This document shows, one piece after another, positions 6,943 to 9,835 of a stretch of DNA of 9,835 nucleotides (its first letter is position 1; each line of letters begins with the position of its first letter). Below the pieces are notes generated by a model that did not search any database, had not been told where the DNA came from, and saw only the letters and a list, made by a program, of their open reading frames with translations. The DNA comes from Candidatus Aminicenans sakinawicola JGI OTU-1 (GTDB lineage: Bacteria; Acidobacteriota; Aminicenantia; Aminicenantales; Aminicenantaceae): positions 1 through 9,835 of the forward strand of contig AWNV01000087.1 of NCBI GenBank assembly GCA_000493965.1, given 5' to 3'. Made by a program: the position numbers and the translations under genes.

Positions 6943-6983
6943 GGGAAGCCAGGGCTTTAAGGATCTTTGGCTTCCAGTCGTCT
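6943..6983. repeat. Intergenic repeat, copy C, with 8-bp hairpin
   Basis: Matches copies A and B in GGCTTTAAG and GGCTTCCAGTC. GGAAGCCA (6944-6951) and TGGCTTCC (6968-6975) form a perfect 8-bp inverted repeat with a 16-nt loop, the best hairpin of the three. It lies between the propeller scrap ending at 7022 and the upstream region of the propeller starting at 6856. Confidence 0.65.
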
Positions 6984-7021
6984 CAATCTCGGCTTTTTAG
7001 TTTCCGGGTGTGGATCAAGTC

Positions 7022-7066
7022 AGATTTTCCAGGTGACTTTTTAGCGTTTGATGTATTGGCAGCCTA
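7022..7066 (-). pseudogene. 15-codon C-terminal scrap of a propeller gene
   Basis: The minus strand reads EVGCQYIKR, stop (TAA), KVTWKI, stop. This aligns with DDDGYQYVKRYKVTWKY, the terminal strand of the intact copy, with the Tyr between KR and KV turned into a stop. The DNA after it also matches the region after the 9295 stop (GGGTGTGG and nearby bases at 7015-7022 and 9281-9288). It is a tail-end relic of another family member; what lay upstream is gone and the toxin gene now begins its 3' end about 145 nt away. The stretch 7067-7210 shows nothing clear beyond a GAAGCCAGAAGCG string resembling a piece of the intergenic repeat. Confidence 0.6.
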
Positions 7067-7210
7067 CTTCCAATCACTGTGCTACCTCCAAAGCTAGAAT
7101 CCTAGGGCCGGTGGTCTATGTGTGGTGATAATCAACAATTTTATTTATTGACAAATGCAACGCTTTCATACATACGAAGCCAGAAGCGCCGAAGCAATCT
7201 CATGAAAATA

Positions 7211-8290
7211 TTATATCATTTTTAACGCAACAGCCCACAAATAAAAGCTTTCAGGCGATATCTTTTTGAGCTTGATTAGAATGCTAAAGGTACTAGTCAG
7301 GTTGACATTGGCTATTTTGTCCAAATTTTTTCTATTTCTTCTTATTTCTTCAATATCAACATCTAATCGGCCATCTCTCATCAAGGATGAAAGACAAGCA
7401 ATTTTTGAAGCATCAACTTTTGCCTGTAATAAAGAATATTTACCACCCAAGATATGACTTTTTATCCTCATTATACCGTTTTTAAGTTCCTTGGTTTCAT
7501 CGTTTTCGACACATCCTTTAAAACCTGATTGACAGAGAAGAAAAGAAGTCTTTATCGAATCATCAAAGAATGCTTCGATGGGCACATCTAGGTTTCTATA
7601 TTGAGATTCCAGTTTAGAAATGTTTAAGTATGAATCATAAACCTCTTTTAAGTCCGATATAAATTCAAACAAAATTCCTAGATCAAACAACTGTTTTATT
7701 ATCTCCATTGATTTTTCCTTGCCAAAAAGGATCCCTATAGTTTTAGGAGCAAAGGCAGTCAATTTATCGCCAGCAATGCAATTTATTGAAGGAACTGATA
7801 CCTCAATTTCTTCTTCAACTTCAAAGATTGGATGTAAAATTGGCTTTTTAACAATGGAAGGAAAATCGGGCTTGCTCTGTATAATGTCCACAAGAACATA
7901 AAGTTCTTTTCCTGTAATCGGGGAGTCATAATAAAATTTGAAATGCCTCTTAGGTACCTCTAAGTCCGAACTTCTTGTATCCGCTTCCCACCTTTTAAAC
8001 AGTCCTCCTTCTGTTATGCTAGTGAAGGTGTTTTTCAAAGTTCTGTCTTCTGCCTCAGTAACAATATCAAGGTCTATAGAGAGTCTATTGAATTTAGGGA
8101 TTAATAACATTAAGCTTGTTCCCCCCTTAAAAACCAGGGGAATGTTGCTTTTGACTAAAAGGGCAAGGAGTCCAAACGCATAGATTACGCGTTCTATAAG
8201 AATAGGATCTGTCTTTATATCTTGGCTTTTTTCTCTGATGTATTCGATCTCAAAACATTTCTTTTTGATTATTTTTAATTGTATACTAAT
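7211..8290 (-). CDS. AbiEii-type nucleotidyltransferase toxin, no standard start codon
   Basis: Likely toxin of an AbiE-like pair; the family transfers nucleotides and arrests growth, for example in phage defence. The first ATG (8108-8110) lies inside the domain. Upstream, the same frame is open back to 8314 and reads DPILIERVIYAFGLLALLVK, then SNIPLVFKGGTSLMLL, which is clearly part of the protein. Motifs: FKGGTSL plus SIDLDIV (the hG[GS]...DxD signature of the nucleotidyltransferase fold), YVLVDII (possible third acidic residue), and AGDKLTAF (the AbiEii Lys motif). The catalytic set looks complete. However, no ATG, GTG or TTG exists in frame between the stop at 8315-8317 and residue L of KGGTSLM; only ATT, ATA, ATC or CTG could serve. 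ATT at 8288-8290 is taken as a placeholder start. An ATG at 8295-8297 is in another frame, so a one-base lesion is possible. The frame overlaps the end of the antitoxin gene. Confidence 0.8.
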   Translation of the reverse strand: MSIQLKIIKKKCFEIEYIREKSQDIKTDPILIERVIYAFGLLALLVKSNIPLVFKGGTSLMLLIPKFNRLSIDLDIVTEAEDRTLKNTFTSITEGGLFKRWEADTRSSDLEVPKRHFKFYYDSPITGKELYVLVDIIQSKPDFPSIVKKPILHPIFEVEEEIEVSVPSINCIAGDKLTAFAPKTIGILFGKEKSMEIIKQLFDLGILFEFISDLKEVYDSYLNISKLESQYRNLDVPIEAFFDDSIKTSFLLCQSGFKGCVENDETKELKNGIMRIKSHILGGKYSLLQAKVDASKIACLSSLMRDGRLDVDIEEIRRNRKNLDKIANVNLTSTFSILIKLKKISPESFYLWAVALKMI

Positions 8291-8324
8291 GCGACATTCT
8301 ATTAAAATGTCGCATTAGTATACA
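8280..8324. repeat. Perfect 19-bp inverted repeat at the antitoxin/toxin junction
   Basis: Left arm 8280-8298 (TGTATACTAATGCGACATT) and right arm 8306-8324 are exact reverse complements, with loop CTATTAA (8299-8305). The antitoxin's last codons and its TAA (8302-8304) lie in one arm and the loop; the other arm is the first part of the open toxin frame. No T-run follows on either strand, so it is not a normal intrinsic terminator. In mRNA it would fold into a long hairpin exactly where the toxin should be initiated. Confidence 0.9.
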
Positions 8325-9033
8325 CAAAAATCTCTGTAACGATACTTTCTATTTTATTCCTGATTTTTCTATTGTGAGCATAATCAAGCATTTCTGACAG
8401 ACTGATGCGGTAATTGCATGTTATATTTTCAACAATTCTCTTGTATTCTTCTTTATCAATAAACCCTAGCTTATTTGATTCGATATACAAATCGACTATT
8501 ATTTTCTCTATCCTGGCGAAGTGTTTATTTCTCGGTTCTCTATGAGCGATAGAAGGTCGCAATACAGCATTTTGGCCTGAAAATTTTACGAATTTTTCAG
8601 CTTCTTTTTTTTGTGGATTGAGAAACGCGTTGTAATCATTACTCTCAAGAAAATCTCTCACGGATTCTAAAAAATCTTTATCTGTATAAATAAATGTAAC
8701 AAATTGAGTTGGTAAATGGTGGAAAAACGCCTTTAGTTGTTCTGTGCTCCAGCAGGAAAATTCAAGTAGAGGGAAATTGCTATCCATCTGTTTTATAATT
8801 TTTTCTACAGGATTTGTGTCTAGAACAAATTCTTTTTCTATAGTCGAATACCATCCCCTCCCTGATTTATAAATGATATTATCTTGCTTTAAGCGGTAAA
8901 TAGACTGTTTTAGGTTATTATTTGCATATTTAGTATTATTTTGTTCAAGGAATTTTCGCAAATCTTTTATACTAAAATAGTATCTACTTTTTGCATAATC
9001 ATAGATACGATATTTAATGGAGTTTTTTCTCAT
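8302..9033 (-). CDS. AbiEi-like winged-helix antitoxin / regulator
   Basis: Probable antitoxin partner of the downstream AbiEii-type gene. The N-terminal part fits a winged helix: IYDYAKSRYYFSIKDLRKFL, a recognition-helix region NNNLKQSIYRLKQDNIIYKS, and a wing GRGWYSTIEKEFV. Family antitoxins bind DNA with this domain and repress their own operon. The middle (TNPVEKIIKQMDSNFPLLEF then SCWSTEQLKAFFHHLPTQFV) and the rest, with PSIAHREPRNKHFARIEKII, resemble the longer AbiEi-like or DUF6577-like partners; I am not sure which subgroup. The toxin lies immediately downstream in an overlapping frame, the usual AbiE order. ATG 9031-9033 is preferred because the alternative TTG at 9061-9063 would put a small palindrome (9041-9057) inside the gene. 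Ribosome binding is weak for both. It ends VYTNATF and TAA at 8302-8304, inside the large palindrome. Confidence 0.72.
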   Translation of the reverse strand: MRKNSIKYRIYDYAKSRYYFSIKDLRKFLEQNNTKYANNNLKQSIYRLKQDNIIYKSGRGWYSTIEKEFVLDTNPVEKIIKQMDSNFPLLEFSCWSTEQLKAFFHHLPTQFVTFIYTDKDFLESVRDFLESNDYNAFLNPQKKEAEKFVKFSGQNAVLRPSIAHREPRNKHFARIEKIIVDLYIESNKLGFIDKEEYKRIVENITCNYRISLSEMLDYAHNRKIRNKIESIVTEIFVYTNATF

Positions 9034-9040
9034 TTTTCTC

Positions 9041-9057
9041 AAGAAGAAATTCTTCTT
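9041..9057. repeat. Small palindrome at the antitoxin start
   Basis: AAGAAGAA (9041-9048), one base, then TTCTTCTT (9050-9057), 8-24 nt ahead of ATG 9033. It may be an operator for the winged-helix protein or simply low-complexity sequence. The upstream spacer 9064-9264 is AT-rich and shows no clear promoter. Confidence 0.4.
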
Positions 9058-9264
9058 CTTCAATCAAATATTTAATATTAATTGCATTGTTATCTTACCA
9101 TCATCATACTTGTATTAATAGCCTCTTGGAAAAAAGATTCTTATTTCAATATTTAATTTCATAAATATTCACACTTATTGAAGTTTCCTCAATCAGGCCC
9201 CCATACCTGCTGCTAGCTTTTAGGACATCTGTCGCATCATAACAGCCATTTCGCCTTACCTACC

Positions 9265-9278
9265 AAGCCATTTGGCTT
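9265..9278. repeat. Short palindrome related to the intergenic repeat
   Basis: AAGCCA, TT, TGGCTT: a 6-bp inverted repeat with a 2-nt loop, containing the same TGGCTTC core as copies A-C. It lies 17 nt past the stop of the propeller gene ending at 9295, the same relative place as copy A. It is probably a shortened relative of the repeat. Confidence 0.4.
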
Positions 9279-9294
9279 CTGGGTGTGGGAAAGG

Positions 9295-9835
9295 TCATAA
9301 TTTCCAGGTAACTTTGTATCTTTTAACATACTGATAGCCATCTTCATCTTCTTCTATGGTATAAAGCTTCCCCTTTTTAAAAAACAGTGGCGAATTGATA
9401 TTAAACAAAACTTTGGCAATGTACTTTCCCTCTGGATCAAAAAATATCATAATAATAGCTTTCCTTGTTCTCTGCCTTTTCAGAAGTAAGAACAAACAGC
9501 CGACCTTCATCATCTAGAAAAAATCTTAAAAATGGGTTGTGGTATTTGGGGAATTCAATCTTCAGCTTAAGCGGATTATTTTCCAGGTATCCTTTCTTTT
9601 CTTTATCTGTAAATTCAACAGGATCATATTCCTTGCTGATTTTTCTTATCACTTCTCCTTCAGGATTCATTATTTGTATCTCATAATTTTTTGTATAACC
9701 AAAAACAATATGGCAAGGAAACTTTAAATACTCCAGGAGGAGATAAGGGTGAAGATCCTATGGTAAAAAGTTCATTCAGTTTGGAGTCAAACTTTTTAAG
9801 CACAAAGGATCGATCCTCAGGATTAGCTGAAAAAA
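9295..9835 (-). pseudogene. Beta-propeller gene with two frame breaks, 5' end outside window
   Basis: C-terminal half of a family member, read from the right edge. Piece 1 (about 9834-9730): FSANPEDRSFVLKKFDSKLN, then ELFTIGSSPLSPPGVFK. The frame then changes at about 9720-9735, with roughly 15 residues missing against the intact copy. Piece 2: CHIVFGYTKNYEIQIMNPEG, EVIRKISKEYDPVEFTDKEK, FLRFFLDDEGRLFVLTSEKA, YYYDIF and stop. At a run of six A on the plus strand (9439-9444) one base too many shifts the frame; with five it would continue DPEGKYIAKVLFNI. Piece 3 closes KKGKLYTIEEDEDGYQYVKR-YKVTWKL at 9295, nearly the same as the intact copy's end. The gene is a decaying paralog, unless the base calls in the homopolymer are wrong; the first break is not at a homopolymer, so a sequencing error alone does not restore it. 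Confidence 0.8.

Noticed and set aside
1854..6983. CRISPR array
   Set aside because: The repeats are kilobases apart, diverged and separated by genes, with no regular spacers and no cas genes.
8108..8110. ATG 8110 as the true toxin start
   Set aside because: The same frame upstream encodes ERVIYAFGLL and FKGGTSL, essential parts of the nucleotidyltransferase fold.
8280..8324. Intrinsic terminator between antitoxin and toxin
   Set aside because: The stem is long and AT-rich, and no T-run follows on either strand. The stop codon lies inside the loop, unlike normal terminators.
8280..8324. Xer/dif-like recombination site
   Set aside because: Arm length, spacing and bases do not resemble the 11-6-11 layout of dif sites.
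7067..9294. Insertion sequence or transposon carrying the AbiE pair
   Set aside because: No transposase, terminal inverted repeats or target-site duplication could be seen at the edges.

Overview
This AT-rich bacterial window is dominated by one gene family: secreted or lipid-anchored six-bladed beta-propeller proteins of the NHL-like type, each carrying a blade-1/2 GQGPGE loop. Five or more copies are visible, most of them broken. Arrays of such propeller lipoproteins with short Lys-rich signal peptides and a C-terminal 'KRYKVTW' strand suggest an uncultured Gram-negative lineage such as Candidatus Aminicenantes or a Bacteroidota-like bacterium. That assignment is an inference from family resemblance; there is no rRNA or other marker gene here.

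Layout. Plus strand, left edge: a propeller gene cut by the window edge (3-947), with its signal peptide running off the left end, then a HEPN-domain protein (1025-1438). Minus strand from there on, read right to left in the direction of transcription: a frameshifted propeller entering from the right edge (9835-9295); an AbiE-type toxin-antitoxin pair (antitoxin 9033-8302, toxin about 8290-7211); a 15-codon C-terminal scrap of a propeller with an internal stop (7066-7022); a propeller that keeps good expression signals but loses everything after blade 2 (6856-6452); a membrane-anchored MutS-like ATPase (6378-4630); a propeller with one frameshift and one in-frame amber codon (4463-3311); the only complete-looking propeller lipoprotein, with a textbook promoter (3005-1902); and a C-terminal propeller remnant without a start (1812-1555).

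The spaces between genes are not random. A repeat of about 40 bp containing GGCTTTAAG and GGCTTC(C/T)AGTC recurs at 1854-1893, 4551-4590 and 6943-6983, and a related short palindrome lies at 9265-9278. The repeats at 4.5 and 6.9 kb also share a longer stretch of roughly 110 bp that runs to about 20 bp before the start codons of two propeller genes. The simplest reading is a tandem array of [upstream region - propeller - 3' repeat] units that expands by duplication and decays by indels, deletions and stop codons. The AbiE pair, the MutS-like gene and probably the HEPN gene would have been placed among the units.

The most unusual local structure is a perfect 19-bp inverted repeat with a 7-nt loop (8280-8324) covering the antitoxin stop codon and the toxin start region. 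The toxin frame is open through its KGGTSL nucleotidyltransferase motif but has no ATG, GTG or TTG start upstream of it. Toxin production is therefore either controlled in an unusual way or disabled.
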